A DNA stretch of 64,000 bases from Microbacterium proteolyticum (GTDB lineage: Bacteria; Actinomycetota; Actinomycetes; Actinomycetales; Microbacteriaceae), in NCBI RefSeq assembly GCF_029639405.1, contig NZ_CP121274.1, forward strand, positions 1,984,001-2,048,000, in the 5' to 3' direction. The translations under genes and the position numbers were made by a program. How positions within the stretch are numbered: position 1 is the stretch's first letter; every line of letters begins with the position of its first letter. This document shows positions 43,737 to 53,129 of the stretch, piece after piece. Below the pieces are notes generated by a model. It made no database searches, was not told the origin of the DNA, and was given only the letters and a program-made list of their open reading frames with translations.

Positions 43737-45209
43737 ATGACCGATTCGCGCGAGAGCGAGCTGCTGGCATCCGTACCGACCGGCCTGCTGATCAACGGCG
43801 AGTGGCGTGCGGCCGAGGGCGGCAAGACCGTCGCCGTCAACGATCCCGCGACGGGCGAGGTCATCCACGAGATCGCCGACGCCTCGGTCGCCGATGGAGT
43901 TGCGGCGATGGATGCCGCGGCCGAGGCGTTCCCGTCGTGGGCGGCGACCCCCGACCGTGAGCGGGCCGAGATCCTGCGCCGCGCGTTCGATCTGCTCCAG
44001 GAGCGCAAGGAGGACGTCGCGCTTCTGATGACCCTCGAGATGGGCAAGCCCCTCGCGGAGGCCCGCGGCGAGGTCGGCTACGGCGGCGAATTCCTGCGCT
44101 GGTTCAGCGAGGTCACCGCGCACACCCAGGGCCGCTACGGCGCGAACCCCGAGGGCACCGGCCGCATGATCGTGACGCAGCACCCCGTCGGTCCCTGCTA
44201 CCTCATCACCCCGTGGAACTTCCCGCTCGCCATGGCGACGCGCAAGATCGCGCCCGCGCTCGCCGCAGGCTGCACCGTCGTGATCAAGCCCGCGACCCTC
44301 ACGCCGCTCACGACGCTGTTCTTCGCACAGATCCTGCAGGACGCGGGCGTCCCGGCCGGTGTCGTCAACGTCGTGACCACCACGAACACCGGCCCGGTCT
44401 CCGAGCGCATCATCTCCGACCCGCGTCTGCGGAAGCTCTCGTTCACGGGCTCCACGCCGGTGGGCGTGAAGCTGCTGCAGCAGGCGGCACCCGGTGTGCT
44501 CCGCACCTCGATGGAGCTCGGCGGCAACGCCCCGTTCGTCGTCTTCGAAGACGCCGACCTCGACAAGGCGGTGGACGGTGCGATGCTGGCGAAGTTCCGC
44601 AACATCGGCCAGGCGTGCACCGCGGCGAACCGTTTCATCGTGCAGCGCTCCGTCGTCGAGGAGTTCACGCGCCGCGTCACCGAGCGCGTGCAGGGGATGA
44701 AGATCGGCCGCGGCACCGAGGAGGGCGTGCAGATCGGACCCCTGATCGACGACCGCGCCGTCGACAAGGCGAAGACCCTCGTCGGGGATGCCGTGGAGCG
44801 CGGCGCCACGGTCACGACCGGTGGCTCGCCCGTCGACGGCCCCGGAACGTTCTTCGAGCCCACCGTCGTGTCGGACGTGCAGCCGGGCAGCGACATCCTC
44901 CGCGAGGAGATCTTCGGACCCGTGCTCGCGATCGTCCCCTTCGACACCGAGGATGACGCCGTGCGGATCGCCAACGACACCGAGTACGGTCTCGTGTCGT
45001 ACGTCTTCACCGAGTCGCTCTCGCGCGGTCAGCGCATGATCGAGCGCCTCGAGACCGGGATGATGGGCCTCAACGTCGGCGTGGTCTCCAACGCCGCGGC
45101 CCCGTTCGGCGGCTGGAAGCAGTCGGGCCTCGGTCGCGAGGGCGGCGACGAGGGCATCCACGAGTACCTGCAGACCAAGTACACGCTGACGGCCAACCCC
45201 TACGCCTGA
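43737..45209 (+). CDS. gabD: Succinate-semialdehyde dehydrogenase (NAD(P)+)
   Basis: A 490-residue aldehyde dehydrogenase oxidising succinate semialdehyde to succinate. It shows the GabD-type strings ITPWNFPLAMATRKIAPALAAGCTVVIKPATLTPL, the catalytic Glu260 in SMELGGNAPFVVF, Cys294 in GQACTAANRF and FGGWKQSGLGREGGDEGI at the end. ATG 43737 after CAGGAGGACCC. Its substrate is the product of HpaI encoded 18 kb upstream, so it may complete that pathway. A possible AT-rich promoter (TATACAGCACGTATAT) is near 43660. Close relatives with other aldehyde substrates exist, so specificity is inferred. Confidence 0.85.
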   Translation: MTDSRESELLASVPTGLLINGEWRAAEGGKTVAVNDPATGEVIHEIADASVADGVAAMDAAAEAFPSWAATPDRERAEILRRAFDLLQERKEDVALLMTLEMGKPLAEARGEVGYGGEFLRWFSEVTAHTQGRYGANPEGTGRMIVTQHPVGPCYLITPWNFPLAMATRKIAPALAAGCTVVIKPATLTPLTTLFFAQILQDAGVPAGVVNVVTTTNTGPVSERIISDPRLRKLSFTGSTPVGVKLLQQAAPGVLRTSMELGGNAPFVVFEDADLDKAVDGAMLAKFRNIGQACTAANRFIVQRSVVEEFTRRVTERVQGMKIGRGTEEGVQIGPLIDDRAVDKAKTLVGDAVERGATVTTGGSPVDGPGTFFEPTVVSDVQPGSDILREEIFGPVLAIVPFDTEDDAVRIANDTEYGLVSYVFTESLSRGQRMIERLETGMMGLNVGVVSNAAAPFGGWKQSGLGREGGDEGIHEYLQTKYTLTANPYA

Positions 45210-45214
45210 CCCAC

Positions 45215-45263
45215 CGGATGCCACGGCCCCGCGCTCTTCGGAGCGTCGGGGCCGTGGCATCCG
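45215..45263. terminator. Strong bidirectional terminator (inverted GGATGCC pair)
   Basis: CGGATGCCACGGCCCCG (45215-45231) pairs perfectly over 17 bp with 45247-45263; the loop itself forms CGCTC-TTCG-GAGCG. 6 bp after the gabD stop. Confidence 0.88.
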
Positions 45264-45273
45264 CCGTCCTGAT

Positions 45274-45337
45274 GCGTGAGTCGCCAGGATTTGTCGCCTC
45301 TGGCGTGATGTAGGCGACAAATCCTGGCGACTCACGC
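45274..45337. repeat. Palindromic element, family C copy 2
   Basis: A perfect 26-bp inverted repeat: arm at 45274-45299 (GCGTGAGTCGCCAGGATTTG then TCGCCT) and 45312-45337, loop 12 nt. It differs from copy 1 (26961-27026) in a few arm bases and in the loop; the perfect pairing here shows compensating or recent changes. It lies behind the gabD terminator, between convergent genes. Confidence 0.92.
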
Positions 45338-45350
45338 GTCCCTGCCGCCC

Positions 45351-46799
45351 CTACGCGTCGGACGAGGACGCGTGGCGGTCGAGGAAGGCGAAGACCTCGG
45401 CGTCGTCGACGCCGGGGAACATGCCGCGGGGGAGCGGCGAGAACATGTGCCGATGCACGCGGGCGCTCGGCCACGCCTTGCCCGACCAGCGCTCCGCCGC
45501 CTCGGAGTCGGGGCGGCGGCAGCACGATTCGTCGGGGCAGCGCGAGATCCCCCGGGTGGTGGTCTCGCGTCCGCGGAACCACCGGGCGTCGTCGAAGGGC
45601 ACGCCGACGGTGATGGAGAAATCGCCCTCCGCGGTGGTGCCCGTCTGCGTCGAGCACCAGAACGTCCCGGCCGGGGTGTCGGTGTACTGGTAGTGCTCGG
45701 TGGTGCGGTTGTGCTCGTCGAACGCGGCGCGGGCCGAGAACTTCTTGCAGACGATCTGACCCTCGACCGACCCCGTGACGTCGGTCGGCAGGGGCAGGTC
45801 GTCGTTCTCGTAGATGCGGGAGATCGCCCCGTCGCCGTCGACCCGGAGGAAGTGCTGACGGATGCCGAGATGCGCCGTCATGAGGTTCGTCATGCGCATC
45901 GCGGCGGCCTCGTGGGTGACGCCGAACGCGTCGCGGAAGTCCTCCACGGCGAGGTTGCGGTCCTTCTTCGCCTGCGCGAGGAACGCGACCGAGTTGGTCT
46001 CGGGCATGAGGCAGCACGCGGCGTAGTAGTTGATCTCCAGCCGCTGCTGCAGGAAGTCGGCGTAGTCGGTGGGCGGGCGGTGCCCGAGAAGACGGTGCGC
46101 CATCGCTTGGAGGGCCATCGAGCGCAGGCCGTGACCGCCGGGGATGGATGCCGGTGGCAGGTAGATGCGTCCGTTCTCGAGGTCGGTGACCGACCGTGCG
46201 GAGTGGGGGAGGTCGGCGACGTAGATGAGCTCGAACCCCAGCTGCTCCGCCATGATGCTCACGGTGCGGTGCGTGAGGGCGCCGAACGAATGCCCGGCCG
46301 CCTTGAGCTGCTTCTCGGCGAGCTTCTCGATGTCGGGGAGATGGTTGTCGAGCCCGCGCATGCGCAGGCGCAGCTCGGTGTTCGCGCGGCGTGCCTCTTC
46401 GGGGCTCGCGATGGTCTCGCGCTCGCGGCGCTGCAGTTCACGGTGCAGACCCAGCACCGCCTCGATGGTCTCGTCGCTCGTGCCCTTGCTGACCTTGATC
46501 GGCGGGATGCCCAGCTGCCTGAAGAAGGGGCTCGATTGCGCGCGCTCCAGCTCGATCTCCAGGGCCGCCCGACGGTTGGGCGGCTCGGTCGACAGCAGCT
46601 CGGTGACCTCGGTCTCGGTCGCGCGCGCGATCTCCTGCAGGAGCGACAGCTTGGGTTCGCGCTTGCCGTTCTCGATCAGGCTCAGCTGGCTGCCGGCCAC
46701 CCCGACCAGCGCTCCGAGCTCGTCGAGGGTGTACCCCCGGGCGAGGCGGTGGTGGCGGATGCGGTGTCCGAGCGTGGTCAGTTCGAGCGACGAGGCCAT
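45351..46799 (-). CDS. RamB-like XRE/ImmA-IrrE short-chain fatty acid regulator
   Basis: A 482-residue regulator. The N-terminal Cro/CI-type helix-turn-helix is at about 8-65 (LGHRIRHHRLARGYTLDELGALVGVAGSQLSLIENGKREPKLSLLQEIARAT), followed by a central ImmA/IrrE-like domain (MALQAMAHRLLGH at the usual HExxH position, but HRLLGH has no Glu, so no peptidase activity is expected). The C-terminal Cys-rich DUF2083-type segment is RGISRCPDESCCRRP. This is the architecture of RamB, regulator of acetate/propionate metabolism in Corynebacterium. ATG 46799. Divergent from pckA, which it probably controls. Confidence 0.88.
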   Translation of the reverse strand: MASSLELTTLGHRIRHHRLARGYTLDELGALVGVAGSQLSLIENGKREPKLSLLQEIARATETEVTELLSTEPPNRRAALEIELERAQSSPFFRQLGIPPIKVSKGTSDETIEAVLGLHRELQRRERETIASPEEARRANTELRLRMRGLDNHLPDIEKLAEKQLKAAGHSFGALTHRTVSIMAEQLGFELIYVADLPHSARSVTDLENGRIYLPPASIPGGHGLRSMALQAMAHRLLGHRPPTDYADFLQQRLEINYYAACCLMPETNSVAFLAQAKKDRNLAVEDFRDAFGVTHEAAAMRMTNLMTAHLGIRQHFLRVDGDGAISRIYENDDLPLPTDVTGSVEGQIVCKKFSARAAFDEHNRTTEHYQYTDTPAGTFWCSTQTGTTAEGDFSITVGVPFDDARWFRGRETTTRGISRCPDESCCRRPDSEAAERWSGKAWPSARVHRHMFSPLPRGMFPGVDDAEVFAFLDRHASSSDA

Positions 46800-46917
46800 T
46801 CCTTGACGATAGCGAAAGATCTTCGATTCTTGTGGAGGAAATCTGCTGAAAGACCAGCCCGAGGGTCGCAAAGTGGAGGAAGACATCCGAATTCGCTCTC
46901 AATCGAGGAGATCGACC
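46800..46917. promoter_or_regulatory. Divergent control region of the RamB-like gene and pckA
   Basis: It contains TCGCAAAGT (46866-46874), whose complement ACTTTGCGA resembles the RamB box AACTTTGCAAA; two direct repeats GTGGAGGAA (46832-46840 and 46873-46881); and a near-palindrome CGAAAGATCTTCG (46813-46825). These are plausible regulator sites; none is certain. Confidence 0.45.
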
Positions 46918-48804
46918 ATGGCACTCGCCGACATCTTCGCCGGACGCCCCTCCGGTCGCACCACGCCCGCCGCCCGTCCGGCTCACCCGGGCCGCGGCAT
47001 CCGTCCCTCCGTCGAGGGCCCCGGACTCGCCGCCCTCACCGCCTGGGTCGACCAGGTCGCCGCGCTCACGCAGCCCGACCGCATCCACTGGGTCGACGGT
47101 TCGGCGGCCGAGAACGACGCCCTCCTGCGCGAGATGGTGGACGAGGGCAAGCTCATCAAGCTGAACCCCGAATGGCGTCCCGGCTCCTACCTGGCCCGCT
47201 CGCACCCGAGCGACGTCGCGCGCCTCGAGTCGCGGACCTACATCGCCTCGGAGAGCGAAGAGGACGCCGGCCCCACGAACAACTGGATCGCGCCGGAGGA
47301 GATCCGCGAGACGTTGAACGGTGTCTTCGAGGGTTCGATGCGCGGACGCACCATGTACGTCGTCCCCTTCTCGATGGGAACGGTCGGCGGTCCGCTCAGC
47401 CACATCGGCGTGCAGATCACGGACAGCGCGTACGCCGTGGCATCCATCGGGATCATGACGCGCGTCGGCACCGCCGTGCTCGAGCAGATCGCCGCGGGGG
47501 CCCCGTGGGTCAAGACCGTGCACTCGGTCGGCGCGCCGCTCGCCCCGGGCGAGGCGGACGTCGCCTGGCCGTGCAACGACGAGAAGTACATCGTGCACTT
47601 CCCCGACACGCTCGAGGTGTGGTCGTTCGGATCGGGCTACGGCGGCAACGCGATCCTGGCGAAGAAGTGCTTCGCGCTGCGGATCGCCTCGGTCATCGGT
47701 CGCGACGAGGGCTGGCTGGCCGAGCACATGCTGCTGATCCGCGTGATCGACCCGCAGGGCAAGGCGTACCACGTGGCCGCCGCCTTCCCGTCGGCGTGCG
47801 GCAAGACCAACCTCGCGATGCTGCGTCCGACGATCCCCGGGTGGCGCGTGGAGACCCTCGGTGACGACATCACCTGGATCCGCCCCGGCGAGGACGGACG
47901 CCTCTGGGCCATCAACCCCGAGGCCGGCTTCTTCGGCGTCGCCCCCGGCACCGGTGAGTCCACGAACGTGACCGCGGTCGAGACCCTGTGGGGCAACACG
48001 ATCTTCACCAACGTGGCGCTCCGCCCCGACGGCGACGTCTGGTGGGAGGGGCTGACCGACGAGGCTCCGCCGCAGCTCGTCGACTGGGAGGGCAAGGACT
48101 GGACCCCGACTTCGGGCCGTCCGGCCGCGCACCCCAACTCCCGCTTCACCGTCGCGGCCGCGCAGTGCCCGCAGATCGCGGACGACTGGGAGACCCCGCA
48201 GGGCGTCCCGCTGGATGTCATCCTCTTCGGCGGTCGTCGCGCCACGAACGTCCCTCTCGTCCTCGAGGCGACGGACTGGTCGCACGGCGTCTTCCTCGGT
48301 TCGACGGTGTCGAGCGAGAAGACCGCCGCGCAGGAGGGCACGGTCGGCGAGCTGCGTCGCGACCCGTTCGCGATGCTGCCTTTCTGCGGCTACAACATGG
48401 GCGACTACTTCGGCCACTGGCTGAAGGTCGGGGAGCAGCTCCGCTTCGACCGCGCGCCGCGCATCTTCCAGGTCAACTGGTTCCGCAAGGGCGACGACGG
48501 CCGGTTCCTGTGGCCCGGCTTCGGCGACAACGCCCGCGTGATCGACTGGATCATCCGTCGGGTCGACGGTCAGGTCGACGCCGTGGACAGCCCCATCGGC
48601 CGTCTGCCCTACGCCGAGGACCTGGATCTGTCCGGCCTCGACCTTCCCGCGGCCGACCTCGCCGAGCTGTTCGCCATCGACACGCAGTCGTGGCTGGCCG
48701 AGGCCGACCTCACCGAGGAGTTCTTCGACACGTTCGGCAGCCACCTTCCGGCCGCCCTCCGCGCCGAACTTGCTGCTCTCCGCTACCGCCTGCAGCGCGC
48801 GTAG
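46918..48804 (+). CDS. pckA: Phosphoenolpyruvate carboxykinase (GTP)
   Basis: A 628-residue gluconeogenic enzyme converting oxaloacetate and GTP to phosphoenolpyruvate. The GTP-class signature [12 protein letters not shown] contains the P-loop and reactive Cys294; other marks are [37 protein letters not shown] and [22 protein letters not shown] 46918 after TCGAGGAGATCG. A single-gene unit under a divergent RamB-like regulator, consistent with induction on acids such as those released by aromatic degradation. Confidence 0.97.
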   Translation: MALADIFAGRPSGRTTPAARPAHPGRGIRPSVEGPGLAALTAWVDQVAALTQPDRIHWVDGSAAENDALLREMVDEGKLIKLNPEWRPGSYLARSHPSDVARLESRTYIASESEEDAGPTNNWIAPEEIRETLNGVFEGSMRGRTMYVVPFSMGTVGGPLSHIGVQITDSAYAVASIGIMTRVGTAVLEQIAAGAPWVKTVHSVGAPLAPGEADVAWPCNDEKYIVHFPDTLEVWSFGSGYGGNAILAKKCFALRIASVIGRDEGWLAEHMLLIRVIDPQGKAYHVAAAFPSACGKTNLAMLRPTIPGWRVETLGDDITWIRPGEDGRLWAINPEAGFFGVAPGTGESTNVTAVETLWGNTIFTNVALRPDGDVWWEGLTDEAPPQLVDWEGKDWTPTSGRPAAHPNSRFTVAAAQCPQIADDWETPQGVPLDVILFGGRRATNVPLVLEATDWSHGVFLGSTVSSEKTAAQEGTVGELRRDPFAMLPFCGYNMGDYFGHWLKVGEQLRFDRAPRIFQVNWFRKGDDGRFLWPGFGDNARVIDWIIRRVDGQVDAVDSPIGRLPYAEDLDLSGLDLPAADLAELFAIDTQSWLAEADLTEEFFDTFGSHLPAALRAELAALRYRLQRA

Positions 48805-48861
48805 CCGCACCGACTCGTCCACCCCGCCCGCCGTATCGCGGAGCGGGGCGGACGCGAACTC

Positions 48862-48899
48862 GACGCCCCTCCCTGCTCTTGGCGCGCGGGAGGGGCGTC
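48862..48899. terminator. Bidirectional terminator after pckA
   Basis: GACGCCCCTCCC (48862-48873) pairs perfectly over 12 bp with GGGAGGGGCGTC (48888-48899), loop 14 nt, between convergent pckA and the ABC exporter gene. Confidence 0.75.
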
Positions 48900-48940
48900 G
48901 TCGTGTCTCCCCGTCACGCGGTCGCCGCCGCCCGCCCCGC

Positions 48941-48997
48941 TGACTTGGGGCGAAAGTACGCGCGGGGCGACGTCGCGTTTACGTTTCCCCGAAGTCA
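48941..48997. repeat. 57-bp palindrome, distant relative of family A
   Basis: TGACTTGGGGCGAAAGTACGCG (48941-48962, two parts) faces the right arm ending CCCCGAAGTCA at 48997; ends TGACTT/AAGTCA pair perfectly, with mismatches inside. GTCGCGTT followed by GTTTCCC recalls the family A centre at 23733-23747. It lies just behind the ABC exporter gene. Confidence 0.6.
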
Positions 48998-49040
48998 ACG
49001 CCGCGCCCACGCCCGCCGCGCCCGCCGCGCGGCGCCCGCG

Positions 49041-50921
49041 TCACACCAGAAGCTGGTGCTTCGCGAGCTCGCGGTAGAGGGGGACGGATGCCACGAGCTC
49101 GCTGTGCGTGCCCTGACCGGCGACGCGGCCGTGCTCCAGCACCACGATCAGGTCGCTGTCGACGACGGTCGACAGGCGGTGCGCGATGACCAGCAGCGTG
49201 CGGCCGGTGGCGACGGCGTCGATCGCCTCGCGCATGCGCTGCTCGTTCACGCCGTCGAGGGACGAGGTCGACTCGTCCAGCAGCAGCACCGGGGGAGCAG
49301 CCAGGAGCGCGCGGGCGATCGCGAGCCGCTGGCGTTCGCCGCCCGAGAGCATCACGCCGTCTTCGCCGACCGGCGCATCCACTCCGAGCGGGCTGCGCTC
49401 GAGCACGTCGCCGAGGTTGACGGCGCGGAGCACCCGCGCGCAGTCGGCGTCGGTGGCGTCGGGTGAGGCCAGGCGGAGATTGTCGGCGATCGTCCCGGCC
49501 AGGGTCGGGGCGTCCTGCTCGACGTATCCGAAGCGGGCGCGCAGCGCCTCGCGGGGCAGCTGTCGGGCGTCGACGCCGTCGACCAGGATGGCGCCGGCCG
49601 TCGGGTCGTAGAACCGCTCGATCAGCGAGAGGACGGTGCTCTTCCCGGCCCCGGACGGTCCGACGAGCGCGACGCGGGACCCGCGGGGAACGGTGAACGA
49701 CACCCCGCGCAGCACCTCGTGCGCGTCGTCCGACACCTCCGCGGTCGTCTCGTCCGCGGCGCGGTCGAGGTGCGCCTGCGCGAGCACCGAGCGCGCTTCC
49801 TTCGCGGCGGCTTCGCGGGCCTTGACGACGTGGTCGGGGTAGCGGAAGCGCACGTCGCGGAACTCGATCGCCGCGGCATCCGTCGGGCCTGCCGTGGGAC
49901 CCGGGCGGTCGTCGTCCTCCTCGAGGGGCAGGTCGAGCACCTCCTGGATGCGCCCGAGCGCGCCCAGTGCCTGGTTGACGGAGGTGATCGCGCCGATGGC
50001 CGATGCGAGGGGCTGCACGAGGAGGAACAGGAAGATCACGAACGTCACGAGGGACGCGACGTCGATGGCCCCGGATGCCACGCGAAAGCCGCCCACGCCG
50101 AGGACCACCAGGAGCGAGACCTGCAGGGCGATCCCGGCGACGGGGACGATGAGCGCCGACACCCTCGCGATCCGCACGCCGGCGTCGTATGCCTCGGTCG
50201 CGGCGCCCGTCACGGTCGCCACCTCCCGCTCGGTGGCGCCCGCGGCGCGGATCGTGCGGATCGATCCGACGGCGCGTTCGACTCCGGATGCCAGCTCCCC
50301 GACCTTCGCCTGCTGTGCCGCCGAAGCGGTGCGGATGCGCGTGCTGAGGATCCCGACCGTCGCGATCGAGGCGCCGAGCACGAGGACGATGAGACCGAGG
50401 AGCAGCGGATCGATGAACGCCATGGCGATGATCGCCCCGACGAGGATGAGCGCGTTGCCGACGGCATCCGCGAGCCCCTGGGTGAGCACGGCGTAGAGCA
50501 GGGTCGTGTCGGTTCCCACGCGCGAGACGAGGTCGCCGGTGCGGCGCGCGTCGAACTCGCTGATCGGCAGACGGAGGATGCGCGCGATCAGTCGTCGCCG
50601 CGAGGAGTACACCACGGCGGTGCCGGTGCGCTGCAGGAGGTAGTGCTGATACCCGGAGATCAGCGATGACAGCACGACGAACCCGACCAGCAGCCAGACC
50701 AGCGCCCCGAGCGGGACCGACTGCTGTACGCGCGTGATGACCTGGCCGACGAGCAGCGGCTGCACGAGGGTCGCGCCGGCGCCCAGGATGCTCAGCACCC
50801 CGACGACGACCAGTGTGCCCTTGTGCTCGAGCAGGAAGGGGAAGAGCTGCCGGAAGGACGCGCGGGGTCCCTCGGGGGCGCGGCGGCCGCGGCGGCCTCG
50901 GGCGGGAGCGGACGAAGACAT
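49041..50921 (-). CDS. ABC exporter (full-length half-transporter, MsbA/MdlB type) with an insertion in the ATPase domain
   Basis: 626 residues: six-helix membrane domain to about 330, then an ATPase domain with Walker A GPSGAGKST, signature LSGGERQ and Walker B PVLLLDESTSSLD with catalytic Glu, so a homodimer with two active sites is likely. Between the A-loop strand (IEFRDVRFRYPD) and the strand before Walker A there is an unusual insertion of about 35 mostly charged residues (about 365-402; KAREAAAKEARSVLAQAHLD...). ATG 50921 has GAGG 5 bp ahead; a GTG two codons upstream is less likely. Substrate unknown. Confidence 0.88.
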   Translation of the reverse strand: MSSSAPARGRRGRRAPEGPRASFRQLFPFLLEHKGTLVVVGVLSILGAGATLVQPLLVGQVITRVQQSVPLGALVWLLVGFVVLSSLISGYQHYLLQRTGTAVVYSSRRRLIARILRLPISEFDARRTGDLVSRVGTDTTLLYAVLTQGLADAVGNALILVGAIIAMAFIDPLLLGLIVLVLGASIATVGILSTRIRTASAAQQAKVGELASGVERAVGSIRTIRAAGATEREVATVTGAATEAYDAGVRIARVSALIVPVAGIALQVSLLVVLGVGGFRVASGAIDVASLVTFVIFLFLLVQPLASAIGAITSVNQALGALGRIQEVLDLPLEEDDDRPGPTAGPTDAAAIEFRDVRFRYPDHVVKAREAAAKEARSVLAQAHLDRAADETTAEVSDDAHEVLRGVSFTVPRGSRVALVGPSGAGKSTVLSLIERFYDPTAGAILVDGVDARQLPREALRARFGYVEQDAPTLAGTIADNLRLASPDATDADCARVLRAVNLGDVLERSPLGVDAPVGEDGVMLSGGERQRLAIARALLAAPPVLLLDESTSSLDGVNEQRMREAIDAVATGRTLLVIAHRLSTVVDSDLIVVLEHGRVAGQGTHSELVASVPLYRELAKHQLLV

Positions 50922-51006
50922 GCTCACCTCAGCAGAAGAACGGGTTCTTCGACCGTACCTCTCCGCGCCGACATCGGCGGACGCGTCTGCTCGTCGGTGG
51001 AACGAC

Positions 51007-51038
51007 GGATGCCACGAGGCCGGGGCCCCGTGGCATCC
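51007..51038 (-). terminator. Terminator of the MHS transporter gene (inverted GGATGCC pair)
   Basis: GGATGCCACG (51007-51016) pairs with CGTGGCATCC (51029-51038); the loop contains GGCC-GG-GGCC. 22 bp past the stop of the minus-strand transporter. Confidence 0.75.
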
Positions 51039-51059
51039 ATCGATCCGCGTGTGCGCGTC

Positions 51060-52511
51060 TTACGGCGCGCTCGCCCCGGCCGCGATGTTCGCGTCGTAGT
51101 CGACGTCCTTGGTCTCGGGCGAGAGGGCCACCGCGATGAGCGTGAGGACGCCCATGACCGACAGGTAGACGCCGACGAGCCACGGGTTGCCGCCGCCCGC
51201 CGCCCACAGGGCGACGGCGACGATCGGCGCCAGGGCGGCGCCGAGGATCGACGACACGTTGTAGGAGATCGCCGATCCGGTGTAGCGGGTGTTGGTGGGG
51301 AAGAGCTCGGGCAGCACCGCGCCCATCGGTCCGAACGTCGTGCCCATGAGCAGGAACCCGATGATGAGGAACGCCTGCACGGACGCGCGGGTGAGGCCGG
51401 CGTCGGCCTGCGGCAGCAGGAAGAACGAGAACGTGAGGCCGAACAGGATGATCGCGATCGTCACGACGGTGAGCAGACGCTTGCGTCCGAACCGGTCGGC
51501 GAGCGGGCCCGACAGCAGCGTGAAGATGCCGAAGAAGACCACGCCGACGATCTGCATGATCACGAAGTCGGTGTATCCGAAGCCGAGGCCGGGCACGAAC
51601 GTGGACGGATCGAAATCGGTGCCCGCCTTCTCGGCCGCGGCGGCGGCGCCCTCGAGCGTCGGCTTGGTGCCGTACGACAGCGTGAAGCTCGTCATCAGGT
51701 AGAAGAGCACGTAGGTGGCCAGCATGATGAACGTGCCGAGGATCAGCTGCACCCAGTTGCGGCGGATCACCTCGCCGAGCGGGAACTTGCGGATCGCCCC
51801 GCTCTTCTCGGCCTTCGCGAACGACTCGCTCTCGACCAGCTTCAGACGCACCCAGAGGCCGACGATCACCATCACGGCCGAGAACAGGAACGGCACGCGC
51901 CAGCCCCACGCGAGGAACTCCGCCGAACGCTGCGCGGTGCCGTCGGGGTGGGGGAGGGCGAAGTTGATGAAGAGGAAGACGCCGTTGGCGATGATGAAGC
52001 CGATCGGCGCACCCAGCTGGGGGAACGTGCCGTACCAGGCGCGCTTGCCCTTCGGCGCGTTCTCGGTGGCCACCAGCGCCGCGCCGGACCATTCGCCGCC
52101 GAGCGCGAAGCCCTGCGCGAGGCGCATGATCAGCAGCAGGACGGCCGCCCACACGCCGATGTCGTTGTAAGTCGGGAGGCAGCCGATGAGGAAGGTCGCG
52201 ACGCCCATGGTGAGCAGGGATGCCACGAGGGTGGCCTTGCGGCCGAACCGGTCGCCGAAATGGCCGAAGACGACGGCGCCGAGGGGGCGCGCGACCATGG
52301 CGGCGCCGAAGACGCTGAAGGAGAGAAGGAGCGAGGTGGTCTCGTTGCCGGTCGGGAAGAACAGGATCGGGAAGACGAGCACCGCCGCGGTGGCGTACGC
52401 GTAGAAGTCGTAGAACTCGATCGTCGTGCCGATGAGGCTCGCGGTGATGACACGGGAGCGCGGATTGGCGGGGGCCGACGAGGAGCGGACGGTGGGGGAG
52501 GAGGAGGTCAT
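51060..52511 (-). CDS. MHS-family MFS transporter
   Basis: A 483-residue, 12-helix metabolite:H+ symporter. Signature strings ASLIGTTIEFYDFYAYATAAVLVF, RPLGAVVFGHFGDRFGRKATL (motif A), LAQGFALGGEWSGAALVATENAPKGKRAWYG and GPLADRFGRKRLL. It differs from the hpa-linked transporter by a longer loop between helices 7 and 8 (LEGAAAAAEKAGTDFDPSTFVPGLG). No catabolic genes are adjacent, so the substrate is open. ATG 52511 with GAGGAGG 2-8 bp ahead. Confidence 0.88.
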   Translation of the reverse strand: MTSSSPTVRSSSAPANPRSRVITASLIGTTIEFYDFYAYATAAVLVFPILFFPTGNETTSLLLSFSVFGAAMVARPLGAVVFGHFGDRFGRKATLVASLLTMGVATFLIGCLPTYNDIGVWAAVLLLIMRLAQGFALGGEWSGAALVATENAPKGKRAWYGTFPQLGAPIGFIIANGVFLFINFALPHPDGTAQRSAEFLAWGWRVPFLFSAVMVIVGLWVRLKLVESESFAKAEKSGAIRKFPLGEVIRRNWVQLILGTFIMLATYVLFYLMTSFTLSYGTKPTLEGAAAAAEKAGTDFDPSTFVPGLGFGYTDFVIMQIVGVVFFGIFTLLSGPLADRFGRKRLLTVVTIAIILFGLTFSFFLLPQADAGLTRASVQAFLIIGFLLMGTTFGPMGAVLPELFPTNTRYTGSAISYNVSSILGAALAPIVAVALWAAGGGNPWLVGVYLSVMGVLTLIAVALSPETKDVDYDANIAAGASAP

Positions 52512-52659
52512 GACTGCCTGACGAGAGATCGAGCGATCGCGTCCGTCGTGGGGGCGCAGGCGGTGGCGCGGAGTCGGGCACGGCAGGTATGCGTGTCCGG
52601 GCGCGCGGCGGGGGGCACCGGGATGGACCCGGGTGTGGGTCCAGACCCTCCAGTCTATG

Positions 52660-52686
52660 CGCTCGCCGAGAGGGACTCGGCGAGCG
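52660..52686 (-). terminator. Terminator of the small membrane protein gene
   Basis: CGCTCGCCGAG (52660-52670) pairs perfectly over 11 bp with 52676-52686, loop AGGGA, 6 bp past the stop of the minus-strand gene. Confidence 0.75.
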
Positions 52687-52692
52687 GGCGGG

Positions 52693-53046
52693 TCAGCGCC
52701 AGATGACCGCGAGCGCGGCGTTCAGCACCGTCAGGGGCCCGACGAGCCAGAACAGGACCGGGGGCACCGCGCCGGTGCGCTTCTGCCGGGCCGAACCGAT
52801 GCCCAGCAGCGCGCCGATGACGATGAGCACGACGAGTTTGACGCCGATCTTCGCGTAGTTGAGGTCGTGCTCGAGCCCCCACGGTGCGGCCAGGATCAGG
52901 CCCGTGAGGAGCGAGATGAGGAGACCGTAGTTCATCAGCGGCGTGACGCGCACGCGACGCGAGACGGCTTCGACGATCCAGGCGCCGAACAACGTGGCGA
53001 ACCCGATCAGATGAACCAGGACGATGACGTGACGCAGGATCTCCAT
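52693..53046 (-). CDS. Small integral membrane protein of unknown function
   Basis: 117 residues with four hydrophobic segments (about 4-24, 40-58, 65-86, 95-115). RHVIVLVHLIGFATLFGAW contains conserved-looking His residues near the first helix as in some heme-binding membrane proteins, but I do not recognise a family. ATG 53046. It follows the rib operon in the same direction after a terminator-like hairpin. Confidence 0.65.
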   Translation of the reverse strand: MEILRHVIVLVHLIGFATLFGAWIVEAVSRRVRVTPLMNYGLLISLLTGLILAAPWGLEHDLNYAKIGVKLVVLIVIGALLGIGSARQKRTGAVPPVLFWLVGPLTVLNAALAVIWR

Positions 53047-53085
53047 ACGGTCAGGGTAGGGATGCCGTGCCCCCGCCGCCAGCAA

Positions 53086-53115
53086 GGCGCGCCTCACCGC
53101 GAGGGGAGGCGCGCC
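53086..53115 (-). terminator. Terminator of the riboflavin operon
   Basis: GGCGCGCCTC (53086-53095) pairs perfectly over 10 bp with GAGGCGCGCC (53106-53115), loop 10 nt, 15 bp past the ribH stop. Confidence 0.7.
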
Positions 53116-53129
53116 GTGCGGGACCGCGG

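Noticed and set aside
46087..46110. Functional metallopeptidase active site in the RamB-like regulator
   Set aside because: The expected HExxH position reads HRLLGH, which lacks the Glu, so peptidase activity is not claimed.
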